Positions 35,503 through 44,789 of a stretch of DNA of 64,000 nucleotides are shown piece by piece. Numbering within the stretch: the first letter of the stretch is position 1; each line of letters begins with the position of its first letter. The DNA is from Pseudomonas sp. ADAK13. GTDB taxonomy: Bacteria > Pseudomonadota > Gammaproteobacteria > Pseudomonadales > Pseudomonadaceae. The translations under genes were made by a program, and so were the position numbers. The stretch covers positions 4,526,001-4,590,000 of the forward strand of contig NZ_CP052860.1 of assembly GCF_012935715.1 (NCBI RefSeq), written 5' to 3'. Below the pieces are notes generated by a model. It did not search any database. It worked only from the letters and a program-made list of their open reading frames with translations, and was not told where the DNA came from.

Positions 35503-36067
35503 ACTGTTCAGCGCCGGGCGTGCGCCTGCCGGGTATCGGCCCGGGGTTACGCTGGAACACCTGCGACGTAACCTCGGCCTGGCCGGTTACGAGGCATCCG
35601 GCCCGACCACGGCCCGGGTGGCCCTGGACGCACTCGGGTTGCAACTGGAGATCGTCGAGCGCACCGAATCGCAGTTGTTGATGCACCTGGTGATGACCGA
35701 ATTCGTACTGCGCATCCCTGCCTCGCAGCAGGGCACGGCGAGCTTCGAACTGCACCACACCGGGGCTGTTCGACGCACCGGAATCCGCTGTCGGCAGCGG
35801 TCGGGAGACAGGGACGTTTTAACGCTTCTGCAAACCGAACTGCAGGAGGGCAGCGCGTTGCATCGCGCCCTGATGCCGCTGGATTTCAAGCGCCTGCGCA
35901 TCGACCTGCAGGATCACCAGTGGTGCGTACGGCTTGAGCATATGGGCGGCAGCGAGGTGGTCAACCGCATGCCGGCGTTCCGGCGCTACATCGCCTTGAG
36001 CAGCACTCAACGCGCCTGGCTGCTGGACGCGCTGGGCGGTTTCCAGCGCGCGTTGCACGCTCACTGA
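35447..36067 (+). CDS. Hypothetical protein (DUF3156-like)
   Basis: 206 aa, soluble, no signal peptide. I believe it belongs to DUF3156, a small family seen beside APC permeases in Pseudomonas, but this is from memory only. ATG 35447 is chosen because AAGGAG lies 7 nt upstream within the permease gene; ATGs at 35474 and 35483 would shorten the overlap. Overlap with the permease gene points to coupled translation and a shared pathway role. Confidence 0.7.
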   Translation: MSRVRRTTGMSAMLQKLSELFSAGRAPAGYRPGVTLEHLRRNLGLAGYEASGPTTARVALDALGLQLEIVERTESQLLMHLVMTEFVLRIPASQQGTASFELHHTGAVRRTGIRCRQRSGDRDVLTLLQTELQEGSALHRALMPLDFKRLRIDLQDHQWCVRLEHMGGSEVVNRMPAFRRYIALSSTQRAWLLDALGGFQRALHAH

Positions 36068-36131
36068 TCGCAGGATTTGGCATCAATAGTGCTAACACCT
36101 TGGCAGACACGTACTTGTTGCGCGCATATAG

Positions 36132-36144
36132 ATAACATGTTAAC
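36132..36144. promoter_or_regulatory. HpaR-type palindrome upstream of feaR
   Basis: ATAACATGTTAAC, the exact reverse complement of 57859-57871 upstream of the OprD porin. ATGTTAACTAT here also recurs at 55560-55570 upstream of hpaA. Confidence 0.5.
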
Positions 36145-36184
36145 TATTGCCCGACAAAAACAAAAAGCCAAGGTGGAAACAACC

Positions 36185-37138
36185 ATGAGCATGCAACAGA
36201 TTGGGCAAGACGGGCTGGACCGCTGGACCCGGGATCTGCGCGCGGTTTGCGGTCACTTCGACACAGAACTGGCCTTCAACCGCTCGCTGTTCATCGGCAG
36301 CATCACCACCTTTTCCCGTGGCGGTTTGCCTTTGGCCAACCTGCGCACCAACGCCGGCCTGATCAAACGCCCCAAGGCCCGCGCCGACCACGATGACGAC
36401 CAGAACTGCTTCCTCGTCAGCCAGCGCAGCGGCTACTGCCAGATCACCCAAAACGGCCAGAGCGTACAACTCGCCCCCGGCGAATTACTCCTGATGGACT
36501 CGGTGGGCTCCATCGACATCACCCCGTTCGGCCTGATCGAACACGCGTCCCTGTCCTTGTCCCGCGCAGAGGTGTGCAAACAGTTTGGCAACCAGCCCAA
36601 GACCTTCGGCAAAATCTCCTCAAGCAAAGCCTGCGGGCGCATGTTGCACGTGCTGATGGACCAACTGTGCAAAGACGCGCTCAACGGCGAAGGCGCGGTC
36701 GGCGAGGGGCAGGCGTTGCAGTCAGCGTTTGTCTCGCTGCTGGGCTCGGCGTTTGAGCAGGAAGATGACGAGCGCGATGACTGCGGCGGATTGCAGGGCA
36801 GCAACCTGCGCAGCTATGTGCAGAAGGTCATTGATGAATCGCTGACCCAGCCAGGGCTGAGCCCGGTGGGGTTGGCGAGTCGATTGAACATCTCGGTGCG
36901 GCATTTGTACCGGTTGTTTGAGGAACAGGATGACAGCGTGTGCCGGTACATCCAGCGAGCGCGGTTGAAGCGCAGTGCGGATGATTTGACCAACCCGTTT
37001 TTGCGCAGTGAATCGATTACGTCGATTGCGTATAAGTGGGGGTTTACGGATTCGGCGCACTTTAGTCGGTCGTTCAAGAAGCAGTTTGAAGTGTCGCCGA
37101 AGGATTTTCGGGCGGGGCGGTTGCAGCAGGTGGGGTGA
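36185..37138 (+). CDS. feaR: AraC-family regulator FeaR
   Basis: 317 aa activator. An N-terminal sensing domain (residues 1-200, with CFLVSQRSGYCQITQNGQ and APGELLLMDSVG) is followed by a C-terminal AraC/XylS double helix-turn-helix (LASRLNISVRHLYRLF; ITSIAYKWGFTDSAHFSRSF). Both length and domain order match FeaR, which in E. coli activates tyramine oxidase and feaB in response to aromatic aldehydes. Targets here are probably feaB, the porin and the permease. From about 36838 to the stop the third codon positions change from C-rich to G/T-rich. Confidence 0.88.
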   Translation: MSMQQIGQDGLDRWTRDLRAVCGHFDTELAFNRSLFIGSITTFSRGGLPLANLRTNAGLIKRPKARADHDDDQNCFLVSQRSGYCQITQNGQSVQLAPGELLLMDSVGSIDITPFGLIEHASLSLSRAEVCKQFGNQPKTFGKISSSKACGRMLHVLMDQLCKDALNGEGAVGEGQALQSAFVSLLGSAFEQEDDERDDCGGLQGSNLRSYVQKVIDESLTQPGLSPVGLASRLNISVRHLYRLFEEQDDSVCRYIQRARLKRSADDLTNPFLRSESITSIAYKWGFTDSAHFSRSFKKQFEVSPKDFRAGRLQQVG

Positions 37139-37170
37139 GTGGAGAGGGGCTATCCAAGCGGCTTCTCCAC
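37139..37170. terminator. Hairpin between convergent feaR and the immunity gene
   Basis: GTGGAGA (37139-37145) pairs with TCTCCAC (37164-37170), followed by an AT-rich but not T-only stretch. A bidirectional terminator is possible. Confidence 0.4.
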
Positions 37171-37194
37171 TATAAATATCTTAAAAGATCGCAA

Positions 37195-37497
37195 TCATTC
37201 GGCTCTTCGGCCTAAAAGCGCATCAATGTGCTCCAGCCACGACTTCCCGCTTTTCCAATCGTGAGGATAATAGTAACCACAGCCAATATCAGAGAATAAA
37301 AAATGCTGTAACTCTTGCTCCGTCATGTTGGCATGTAAAAGGGCTTTTAACCCAAGGTGTGCGGCTTTAAAAGTCTCTGTTGAGGATTCAGCTATAAAAC
37401 TGAAGATCACATCGTCCGCACTGTCATACTCGTCAACCCAGTCCTGATTGAAGTAGCCTGCGAGAAGTTGCTGTAGCTGTGAATAATCGTTATTCAT
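37195..37497 (-). CDS. CdiI-type immunity protein for the Rhs toxin
   Basis: 100 aa, small acidic cytoplasmic protein. The opening (LLAGYFNQDWVDEYDSADDV) is the pattern of the CdiI_2-type contact-dependent-inhibition immunity family. It starts within the stop codon of the Rhs gene (ATGA at 37494-37497), as expected for a toxin-immunity pair, and should neutralise the RNase-A-like toxin tip. The DNA is clearly more AT-rich than the flanking genes, typical of horizontally exchanged toxin cassettes. Confidence 0.85.
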   Translation of the reverse strand: MNNDYSQLQQLLAGYFNQDWVDEYDSADDVIFSFIAESSTETFKAAHLGLKALLHANMTEQELQHFLFSDIGCGYYYPHDWKSGKSWLEHIDALLGRRAE

Positions 37498-40400
37498 GGA
37501 TTCGGATATCCGGTCTGAATTCTATAGCCATCGGGCATGCTTTTATCTCTGTATAAGATCAAGTACACCTCCCGTCCGGGAACGGTTGTTTTTGCACCTC
37601 GCTTCAAACTGGTACCAACGGGCTGCGGGGACTTTTGAATAATAACGATCTTTTTGTCTTTTCCTTTTACAAAGGAATCTATTTGGGTTTCGTTGTCTGC
37701 TATCACTGTTGATATAGCTGACTCGGCTGTCGCACGATCATGGAAGGTAGACGCCGTGGGCACATGAGGCTCATGTTTAAGACGTGTTGCCAGTTGTTGA
37801 TCAGTTCTACCAATGTGCTTTTGCATCAAATGTCCCCCGGCAGCTTCGTGAGCAGCTAAACCGCCACCAGGAACAATTTCGCTGTAAGGCCCATCAGTGA
37901 CTATCTGACCTGGGCAGGCTGTAGCTTTACAGCTTAACCCCAACGGATCCACCCACCCCGTCGGGTTGGGCACGTACTGGTATCCGTTCAGCCCACCCGC
38001 CAGTTTCACCGGATCAGGCGTCAGATATCGACCAACGTCCGGATTGTAGTAGCGATGGCGGTTGTAGTGCAGTCCGCTTTCCGGGTCGAAGTATTGGCCC
38101 TGGAAGCGCAGCGGGTTGGTGACGGTATTGACGTCCAGCTTCGCGATTTGGCCGTAGGCGCGGTAGTGCGCGGACCAGACGATTTCGCCGTCGGGGGCGG
38201 TGAGTTCTTGTGGCGTGCCGAGGTGGTCGAGTTGGTAGTGGAAGGGTTCTGCTGCTTCCGGGCCGTAGCCTTTCAGCAGCGCTAACGGGCGGAAGCTGTT
38301 GGGTTCGTAGAGGTAGCTTTGGTGGTGATCGGCGCTGTGCTCGGCGACCAACATGTCGCCTTGCCAGAAAAATTCGGTGGTTTGGCCGTCGAGAGTTTTG
38401 GCGATGCGTCGTCCAAACGGGTCGTAGCGGTAACTGGCCTGAGTACCATTGGGTTGGATGACGGCGATCAGGCGATGCTGGCAGTCATATCGATATTCGG
38501 TAACTAACTGCTGGTCGCGGCCCCGGCGTTCCCGTAGGAGGTTGCCGAAGGCGTCGTAGTCGTAATGACGGTCGCCTTGCATCAGCAGGCGATTGCCTTT
38601 GATCACGCTCGGGCCAACGCGATCCTGCATTAGCAGGTTGCCAGCTGGGTCGTGGGCGAAGCGTTCCTGCAGGTCGTGCGAGTGGTTGGCGCGGGTCAGG
38701 CGGTCGAGTGGGTCGTAGTGGTAGTCGTGCTGGCCTTTGCGGGTGTCGAGGATGCGGGTGAGGTTGCCGCGTTTGTCATAGTCGTATTGGCGGCGCTGAT
38801 GGCGCTGTTCCTGTTGGGTAATGGCATGGGCATGCAGGCGGCCCTGGTCGTCGTAGTGGTAGTGGCTGAGAAGCTGGCCCTGCTGGCGCTGGTGTTCGCG
38901 GCCGGATTTGAACAGGTGTGAGGTGAGTGGGTTGCCATTCAGCTCGATGGTGGCAAGGTCGCCACCTTTGTCGTGATGGAAGGCCAGGCGGTTGTTGTCG
39001 GGCAGGCGCAGGTAGTTGAGTTGGCCGCATTCGTCGTAGCGGTAGCGCAAGGTTCCCCAGCCTTGGTGTTCGGCGGTGAGGCGGTTTTGCACGTCGTATT
39101 CGTAGTGCAGCGGCCAATGACCATCATCGACGCTGAGGAGATTGCCGAGGCGGTCGTAGGTGTAATCGACGATGCTGCGGTCGGGCAGGGTTTTTCGTAC
39201 AAGGCGACCGGCGCTGTCTCGCTGATAACCCGTAACCAGCTGACTGCCATCGTCGCCGTATTCGGTCTTTTCCAGCAGATGCCCGGCGAGGTCATAAACA
39301 TAGGCGGTGCGGCGCCCATCAAACCCGGTTTCCTGCTGGATCAGGCCGTTGGTGTGATAGTCGAGCCGATAGGTTTCCCCGACCTCGTTTTCAATCTCGG
39401 TCAGTAGCAACCGGACATTGTCGTAGCGGTATTTGAGCTGTGTGCCGTCGGGGTTGATGCGACGGCTGATCAGGTGCAGGCCGTCGGCATATTCGTAGCG
39501 AGTAACCCGCCCCAGTTCGTCGCGCTCAGCGGTGATTTTTCCGTACGGGTTGTAGCTGAATTCGCGAGTGGCGCCGCCCGGCTGAATCACTTTCAGCAAA
39601 CGCCCTACGGCGTCCCACTGATACTGGGTCAGCGCACCGTGCTCATCCTCGCAAGCCACCTGCCGTCCCAGGTCGTCATAGCGAAAACGCCGCACGCCGC
39701 CATTGGCCAGCTTCTCTTCGGTGAGCTGGCCACGCTCGTTCCAGATAAATCGCTGACTGCTGTTGTCCGGGTGCCAGACGCCGGAGAGTTTTCCGTGTTG
39801 GGTGTAGGTGTATTCGGTGTAATTGCCGTCCGGATCAGTCTTGCGGGTGATATCGCCTTGATCGTTACGCTGGTATTTCCAGACCGCCTCACCACGGCGC
39901 ACAACCCGTACGAAACCGTTGTCATGCTCGTAGGACGTGGGCGCGTCATCCCCGGGAAACAGCGCAATCAACCGACCCGCTTCGTCGTACTGATACGCCG
40001 TCACCGCGCCGAGCGGATCCTGCTCGACTGTCAGCCGGCCTTTGTCATCGTAGGATTTGAAGTGCTCGGCACCGTCCGGATCAATCCGTTGCACCAGCCG
40101 TGCGCGCTGGTCGTGGACGTAGACTTCCTGGCTGCCATCGGCGTTGTGGACGGTGACAGTGCCGTTGTCATCCCACACATACCGCGTGTCCATTTGGGAA
40201 AAGCTGGCCCAGTGGCGGATACACCTTGCAGATTTACCGGACCGTTCCCACTCCCAGAAGAAACTCGCCCCACCGGCCAGTTGTCGTTCCAGAATCACCT
40301 GCTGATCGTCGTACCGATAACGCTCGCTTTCGCCTACCGCATTGGTTGCCTCAATCAACCGCCACGCTTCGTCGTACCGGTAGGAAACAACGTTCTGTTC

Positions 40401-42197
40401 GGTAACCCAGTCCAGTTCCCGCTGCACCTGATAGTCGACGGCAACGATATGTCGGCGGTCATACCGCAGCAGCAATCCCTGGCCGACGTGGTTATCGATC
40501 CGCTGAATCCGCCCGGAATAGTCGCGGGAAATGCGCAGCCGGTTGTCGTACGCGTCGCTGATCGACGTCAGCACACCGCCGCGGAAGTGATAGAAAAGGG
40601 ACGCCTGAGCCAGTACCCACTCATCAGGCAAAGCGCCCAGATAAATCGCGGCTTCCGCCAGGCTATTGGTGATGGCTGGCCGCGTAGCAGAGGGCAGGGG
40701 AAACGTAGTGCTGCGGTTTTCGTGATCGGTCCAGACCACTGTTTCACCGCTAACCACCAACCGCTGAGCCAGCGCATGACTCCAGCCAAGCCCCAACCCG
40801 CAATCCACTTCCACCGCACTGCTGCGATACAACCGCGTCCAGGCAAAGGGCAGCACGCCCTCCAACGAGCCGTCGGTAAGCGTCAGCAGTTCCTCGCCGG
40901 TAACCATCGACACCGGGCAGCCATTGGTTGCGGTCTTGTCTGCGGGAGCGGCCGCATCGCCGCCAGGGTTCTTGGCAGAGGCGGGCACATCATCCACAAG
41001 CTCCTGCTTCACCAGCGCTGTGCGCGCCGTCTTCGGCTCCCGCACCATCGGTGCCGGATTCGAAACCTGATCTGGACCCACCTTCAACGGCACCGCCGCC
41101 GCCTTGACCGGCACAGCATGACGCTGAAGCGCTACCGGCTTAAGCACCTCGGCATGCCCATCCATCCGGGCCGTGCCGCCCAGCGTGGCCATCTGTTCCA
41201 GCCATTCCCGTGCCCGCTCGGACTTGACCTTGCCCAGCACCTGCGCCCCCAGCCGCACGGCCACACCCATACCGCCGGTGGCCCACAGCAACAACAGGTT
41301 GAGCAGCACCTCGGTGGTGATTTCCCCCAGCAACTCAAACAGGTAATGCGGCGGCAGCATGCGCATCCAACTGACCATTGCGGACAGGTAGATAAACAGC
41401 AGCGGTTCATCGCTCAGAATCAGCAGTCCTTTGGCAATCGCCTCATGACTGAGCTTCAGCAGCGCTCCAAGCTCGGCCTGGGAGAGGTACTGCAGCAGCT
41501 TTTCGCTGTTGGGCTTGATGTCTGCCAACCATTGGTACAGTTGCGCAATACCGTCCCAGAGACCGTAAAGCACGTTGCCAAACCCTTGCGCATAGGCCAT
41601 TTGCAGCGAGGTGTACCGATCGACATAACCGGCCTTGGCATAGCTCTCCCATATCGGCTTGAACGTGCTCGTCCACTCGCCGCGCAGGCGACCTTCCAGC
41701 GAGCTGATCTCGGACTGATAGGAGGTATACAGCGCCTGGATGTGGTCCCTGGACACGTCGGGATAAAAGCTGACCCGGTACTGCCGGTCGACGGTGCACT
41801 CGGTGACTTCGAGAATGCCGCTGGGGCCGATGGTTTTATGGAGGGGGGCGCCGAGCGGGCCACCGTCTTGCGCGATTTCCTGGAGCATGACCGGCGTATT
41901 GCCGATGGGCACGAACCGTGTGCTCTGGAACATGTGCACCAGGGTCAACGGTGAGTTGGCCCTGCAGGTCGCGACGGTGCTGCTGGGGTAAAGAGAACGG
42001 GTGATGGGCGCGACCAGCGACACCTCATCGCCGACCTTGAACACCTGCTCGACATCCAGTGCCGAAAAACTCCAGAAGCTCTCGGCCCACGCGTCGTAGG
42101 TGTTCAGGCAGTGTGTGAAGTCGTTGAGAACCGCATTGACGTCGCGCGTCTTCGGGTCCATCGCCGCCACGACTAAAAAGCCAATGGCGGGAATCAA
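37494..42197 (-). CDS. Rhs polymorphic toxin with RNase-A-like C-terminal domain
   Basis: Up to 1567 aa. The N-terminal 400 residues hold two hydrophobic stretches around 255-320; a DUF6531-like segment (GCPVSMVTGEELLTLTDGSL) then precedes many YD repeats from about residue 560 to 1330 that form the Rhs cocoon. After the core end (NRHRYYNPDVGRYLTPDPV) and the self-cleavage-type motif DPLGL near residue 1417, the last 145 residues form the toxin. GGGLAAHEAAGGHLMQKHIG and the final GYRIQTGYPNP fit the bacterial RNase A-like CdiA-CT domain, so tRNA or other RNA cleavage in target cells is likely. Delivery (type VI or other) is not shown. The start is doubtful: TTG 42197, or ATG 42161 giving MDPKTRDV. 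Confidence 0.88.
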   Translation of the reverse strand: MIPAIGFLVVAAMDPKTRDVNAVLNDFTHCLNTYDAWAESFWSFSALDVEQVFKVGDEVSLVAPITRSLYPSSTVATCRANSPLTLVHMFQSTRFVPIGNTPVMLQEIAQDGGPLGAPLHKTIGPSGILEVTECTVDRQYRVSFYPDVSRDHIQALYTSYQSEISSLEGRLRGEWTSTFKPIWESYAKAGYVDRYTSLQMAYAQGFGNVLYGLWDGIAQLYQWLADIKPNSEKLLQYLSQAELGALLKLSHEAIAKGLLILSDEPLLFIYLSAMVSWMRMLPPHYLFELLGEITTEVLLNLLLLWATGGMGVAVRLGAQVLGKVKSERAREWLEQMATLGGTARMDGHAEVLKPVALQRHAVPVKAAAVPLKVGPDQVSNPAPMVREPKTARTALVKQELVDDVPASAKNPGGDAAAPADKTATNGCPVSMVTGEELLTLTDGSLEGVLPFAWTRLYRSSAVEVDCGLGLGWSHALAQRLVVSGETVVWTDHENRSTTFPLPSATRPAITNSLAEAAIYLGALPDEWVLAQASLFYHFRGGVLTSISDAYDNRLRISRDYSGRIQRIDNHVGQGLLLRYDRRHIVAVDYQVQRELDWVTEQNVVSYRYDEAWRLIEATNAVGESERYRYDDQQVILERQLAGGASFFWEWERSGKSARCIRHWASFSQMDTRYVWDDNGTVTVHNADGSQEVYVHDQRARLVQRIDPDGAEHFKSYDDKGRLTVEQDPLGAVTAYQYDEAGRLIALFPGDDAPTSYEHDNGFVRVVRRGEAVWKYQRNDQGDITRKTDPDGNYTEYTYTQHGKLSGVWHPDNSSQRFIWNERGQLTEEKLANGGVRRFRYDDLGRQVACEDEHGALTQYQWDAVGRLLKVIQPGGATREFSYNPYGKITAERDELGRVTRYEYADGLHLISRRINPDGTQLKYRYDNVRLLLTEIENEVGETYRLDYHTNGLIQQETGFDGRRTAYVYDLAGHLLEKTEYGDDGSQLVTGYQRDSAGRLVRKTLPDRSIVDYTYDRLGNLLSVDDGHWPLHYEYDVQNRLTAEHQGWGTLRYRYDECGQLNYLRLPDNNRLAFHHDKGGDLATIELNGNPLTSHLFKSGREHQRQQGQLLSHYHYDDQGRLHAHAITQQEQRHQRRQYDYDKRGNLTRILDTRKGQHDYHYDPLDRLTRANHSHDLQERFAHDPAGNLLMQDRVGPSVIKGNRLLMQGDRHYDYDAFGNLLRERRGRDQQLVTEYRYDCQHRLIAVIQPNGTQASYRYDPFGRRIAKTLDGQTTEFFWQGDMLVAEHSADHHQSYLYEPNSFRPLALLKGYGPEAAEPFHYQLDHLGTPQELTAPDGEIVWSAHYRAYGQIAKLDVNTVTNPLRFQGQYFDPESGLHYNRHRYYNPDVGRYLTPDPVKLAGGLNGYQYVPNPTGWVDPLGLSCKATACPGQIVTDGPYSEIVPGGGLAAHEAAGGHLMQKHIGRTDQQLATRLKHEPHVPTASTFHDRATAESAISTVIADNETQIDSFVKGKDKKIVIIQKSPQPVGTSLKRGAKTTVPGREVYLILYRDKSMPDGYRIQTGYPNP

Positions 42198-42238
42198 GAG
42201 GCAGCCCCACTGGGCAGTGCAGTAATCGAAAAAGACAT
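42194..42238 (-). other. Possible 14-codon leader reading frame before the Rhs gene
   Basis: ATG 42238 has a good GAGGGA site 6 nt upstream and reads MSFSITALPSGAAS, stopping at TGA 42196-42194, which overlaps the TTG of the Rhs frame (TTGA). It could be a coupled leader, or the real N-terminus separated by a frameshift. Confidence 0.35.
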
Positions 42239-42335
42239 CGGCGTTCCCTCGCGCTGTGTGATCAGGCGAGGGACTTTGCAGCGGTTCTCAAGGCGGGGGA
42301 GTAGAGGTTATCTGGCCGTTCAGTAGGACGTTTCG

Positions 42336-43097
42336 TTAAACCTCCGGCAAGGTCGAACCGCCATCCACCACCAAGGTCTGCCCGGTGATATAGCCCGCCA
42401 GGTCCGACGCCAGAAACAGCATCGCCCCGGCGATATCTGCCGGCGCACCCAGCCGTCCCAGCGGCACCCGGCTGGCGATCTGTGCGTTCACCTGGTCATC
42501 CCCCAGATTGCCCATGGCCGGCGTGGCGATCATGCCGGGCTCCACGCCATTGACCCGCACATTCAGCCCGGCCAGTTCCAGCGCGGCATTGCGGATGAAC
42601 CCGTTGACCCCGGCCTTCGACGCCGCATAGTGACTCAACCCCGCAAATGCGACCCTCGGCCCGGTGACTGAAGACGTGACCAGCACGCAGCCCCGGCCCT
42701 GGCGACGAAACATCGGCAGCGCCGCCTGGGTCAGCCAGAACAGCGCCGATAAATTCACCGCCAGGGTGCGCTCGAGTATCGCGGGGGTGATGTCGGCAAA
42801 GGGCGTCAGCGGAAAATACCCGGCGTTATGCACCAGAATGTCCAGCCGGCCCCACCCTTGCTCCAACCCCTCAATCAGTTTGAATACCGCTTCGGCCTCC
42901 GCCAGATCTACGGCCACCGCTTCCACCTGACAGCCGCGCCCGCACAGCTCCACTGCCAGCGCTTCGGCCAGTTGCAGGTCGGCGATCATCACTCGCGCAC
43001 CTCGCAGGGCAAACGCCTCGACGATGGCCCGCCCAATGCCCTGGGCGCCGCCGGTTACCAGTACGCTGCGACCGCTGAAATCCAGGTCTTCATCCAT
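42336..43097 (-). CDS. Short-chain dehydrogenase/reductase
   Basis: 253 aa classical SDR. It has the NAD(P)-binding TGGAQGIG near residue 16, NAG in LVHNAGYFPL, the catalytic Ser (TSSVTG) and YAASK motif, and a C-terminal GQTLVVDGG. It oxidises or reduces an alcohol/ketone in the cytoplasm. The ATG at 43097 overlaps the stop of the second SDR by 8 bp. It is the last gene of a unit with the other SDR and the MoaF-like gene. The substrate is unknown; a beta-hydroxy amine or aromatic alcohol is plausible. Confidence 0.9.
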   Translation of the reverse strand: MDEDLDFSGRSVLVTGGAQGIGRAIVEAFALRGARVMIADLQLAEALAVELCGRGCQVEAVAVDLAEAEAVFKLIEGLEQGWGRLDILVHNAGYFPLTPFADITPAILERTLAVNLSALFWLTQAALPMFRRQGRGCVLVTSSVTGPRVAFAGLSHYAASKAGVNGFIRNAALELAGLNVRVNGVEPGMIATPAMGNLGDDQVNAQIASRVPLGRLGAPADIAGAMLFLASDLAGYITGQTLVVDGGSTLPEV

Positions 43098-43890
43098 GAC
43101 TCGCCTCCATATGCGCATACGCCAGCGTCGGTACATCGACGATGCTTGAACCGCCATCCGCCACGAGCGTTGCCCCGGTAATGATCGACGCCTCGCTGGA
43201 GGCCAGGAAGCGGCACACCCTGGCGATTTCCTCGGCGCTGGCCGGGCGGCGCAAGGGTACGTCGGCGCACACCCGGTCATAGGCGTGTTGTAGCGTCTCG
43301 CCATGAAAGTCCATCAACGGCTGCATCTCCTCATCCGCCATCGGCGTGCGCACCCAGCCCGGGCACACAGCGTTCACCCGCACGCCACGCGGGCCGTAAT
43401 CCCGGGCCAGTGAGCGATTGAGCCCGAGCAAGGCATGCTTGGCCGTGGTGTAGCCGCACACTTCAGGCCCGGCGGCCAGGGAGGCAATCGAACCCATCAG
43501 CACAATATTCCCGGCACTTTCCAGCAGCAGCGGCAAACACGCCCGGGCACTGTAGAAGGCACTGTCGAGGTTGCTGCGCAGCGCCGCTTCCCAGGTCTGC
43601 TGGCTGGTGTCGGTGGCGCTGCCAACGCCATGCCCGCCCGCGCAGGCCAGCAGCACATCGATCCGCCCATAGCGCTGGCGAATCTGCGTGACGAAACCCT
43701 CCCACGTCTGCGGGCAGGCCGCATCCCCCACCAGCACGAGGCCGCCGGTGTCCCGGGCAAGCTGTTCCAGCGGTTCGCGACGACGGCCGATCAGTACCAA
43801 TTGCGCACCGTCGGCGGCGTATAGCCGGGCGCAGGCGGCACCGATGCCCGTGCCGGCACCGGTAATCACAAGGGTGCGCGGTTCAGTCAT
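43090..43890 (-). CDS. Short-chain dehydrogenase/reductase
   Basis: 266 aa classical SDR with TGAGTGIG near residue 10, a CAGG variant of the NAG motif, the catalytic Ser in GSIASLAA and YTTAK, and the C-terminal GATLVADGG. It overlaps its neighbours on both sides by 8 bp, so it is translated in step with the MoaF-like and first SDR genes. Two adjacent SDRs suggest successive or stereo-complementary steps on one substrate. Confidence 0.9.
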   Translation of the reverse strand: MTEPRTLVITGAGTGIGAACARLYAADGAQLVLIGRRREPLEQLARDTGGLVLVGDAACPQTWEGFVTQIRQRYGRIDVLLACAGGHGVGSATDTSQQTWEAALRSNLDSAFYSARACLPLLLESAGNIVLMGSIASLAAGPEVCGYTTAKHALLGLNRSLARDYGPRGVRVNAVCPGWVRTPMADEEMQPLMDFHGETLQHAYDRVCADVPLRRPASAEEIARVCRFLASSEASIITGATLVADGGSSIVDVPTLAYAHMEASHG

Positions 43891-44704
43891 CAGGATGCTC
43901 CGTGCGGTTGAGCACCTGGCAGTAGGAGCTGATGGGAAAGTTCGACAATTCATCGAAAGAGGCGTCGGCATAACCAAAGATCTTGCCGTCGCTGCGGTGC
44001 TGCTGCAGGTCGATCAGCACCAGGCCGAGGGTGGGGATGATTTTTTCGCGCCACACGAACAGGTACAGTTGGTCGGCGATCTTGTAGTAGTCGCAGCGGT
44101 CGGTGTCGCACAGGCCTTGCTCCACACCCTTGAGGCATTGCCAGGCGTAGAACTGGTGGTTGAGGTAGATGTGCTCGTAGACCTCGCTCGGGCTGTAGCG
44201 GTACTGGTTGCGCAGGCCGGTGAGTTCGGTGGTGGGGGCGTGTGGGCATTGGCCGGCTTGCCAGGGGCGGTCGAGGCTACCGTGGAGGAATTCCACTTCC
44301 ACCGAGGTCAGCGGCTTGCCGGCGAGGGCGCGGCTGTAGAGGCCTTCGCGGGTTTGTTCCTGGGTGGGCATGCGCCCGAGCACGGCGGTGAACGAGGCGC
44401 TGGCGGTGTCGAGCACCAGGCTGACCGACCAGGCTTGCGCACCTTCGCGCTTGATGAAATCCACCAGGTACAGGCCGGGACGCACCGAGGTCGCGCGGTA
44501 GCTTGCGCTGCCGCTGGAGTGGCCGTCAGCCGCGACCCAGGCCAGGCTGTCGCGTTCGAAACGGTGTTCGATCTGCCAGCCATTGGCAAAGTGCAGCGTG
44601 AAGGTTTTGCCGCTCAGGTCGGCCAGGTTCGGCAGGATGAAGGCCTCGGGGGCGAAGCCGTCGGCCAGGGCGCCCACGGTGATCCAGTCAGTAGGGGTGG
44701 TCAT
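43883..44704 (-). CDS. MoaF-family protein
   Basis: 273 aa, two similar lipocalin-like halves, recognised as the MoaF family (N- and C-terminal domains). In Klebsiella, moaF belongs to a monoamine-inducible operon; the name does not mean molybdopterin synthesis in that case. No signal peptide. The catalytic role is unknown. ATG 44704 starts MTTPTDWITVG; the 3' end overlaps the SDR gene by 8 bp. Its presence with SDRs and an amine-oxidase-like gene supports amine metabolism. Confidence 0.8.
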   Translation of the reverse strand: MTTPTDWITVGALADGFAPEAFILPNLADLSGKTFTLHFANGWQIEHRFERDSLAWVAADGHSSGSASYRATSVRPGLYLVDFIKREGAQAWSVSLVLDTASASFTAVLGRMPTQEQTREGLYSRALAGKPLTSVEVEFLHGSLDRPWQAGQCPHAPTTELTGLRNQYRYSPSEVYEHIYLNHQFYAWQCLKGVEQGLCDTDRCDYYKIADQLYLFVWREKIIPTLGLVLIDLQQHRSDGKIFGYADASFDELSNFPISSYCQVLNRTEHPDD

Positions 44705-44789
44705 TGCGATGCTCCGGTTGGGTGGGTGAACACCACGAATCATCGCGCCCGGGAGCAGGCCCGACCATCAACCGGATGGTTGAGGCCGG

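Noticed and set aside
39474..41954. 826-codon plus-strand open frame antisense to the Rhs gene
   Set aside because: The Rhs frame has clear YD repeats; the antisense frame has no domain pattern and arises from codon bias opposite a long gene.
43883..44704. Molybdopterin biosynthesis role for the MoaF-like gene
   Set aside because: No other molybdenum-cofactor genes are present and the context is SDRs and an amine-oxidase-like gene; the family name is historical.
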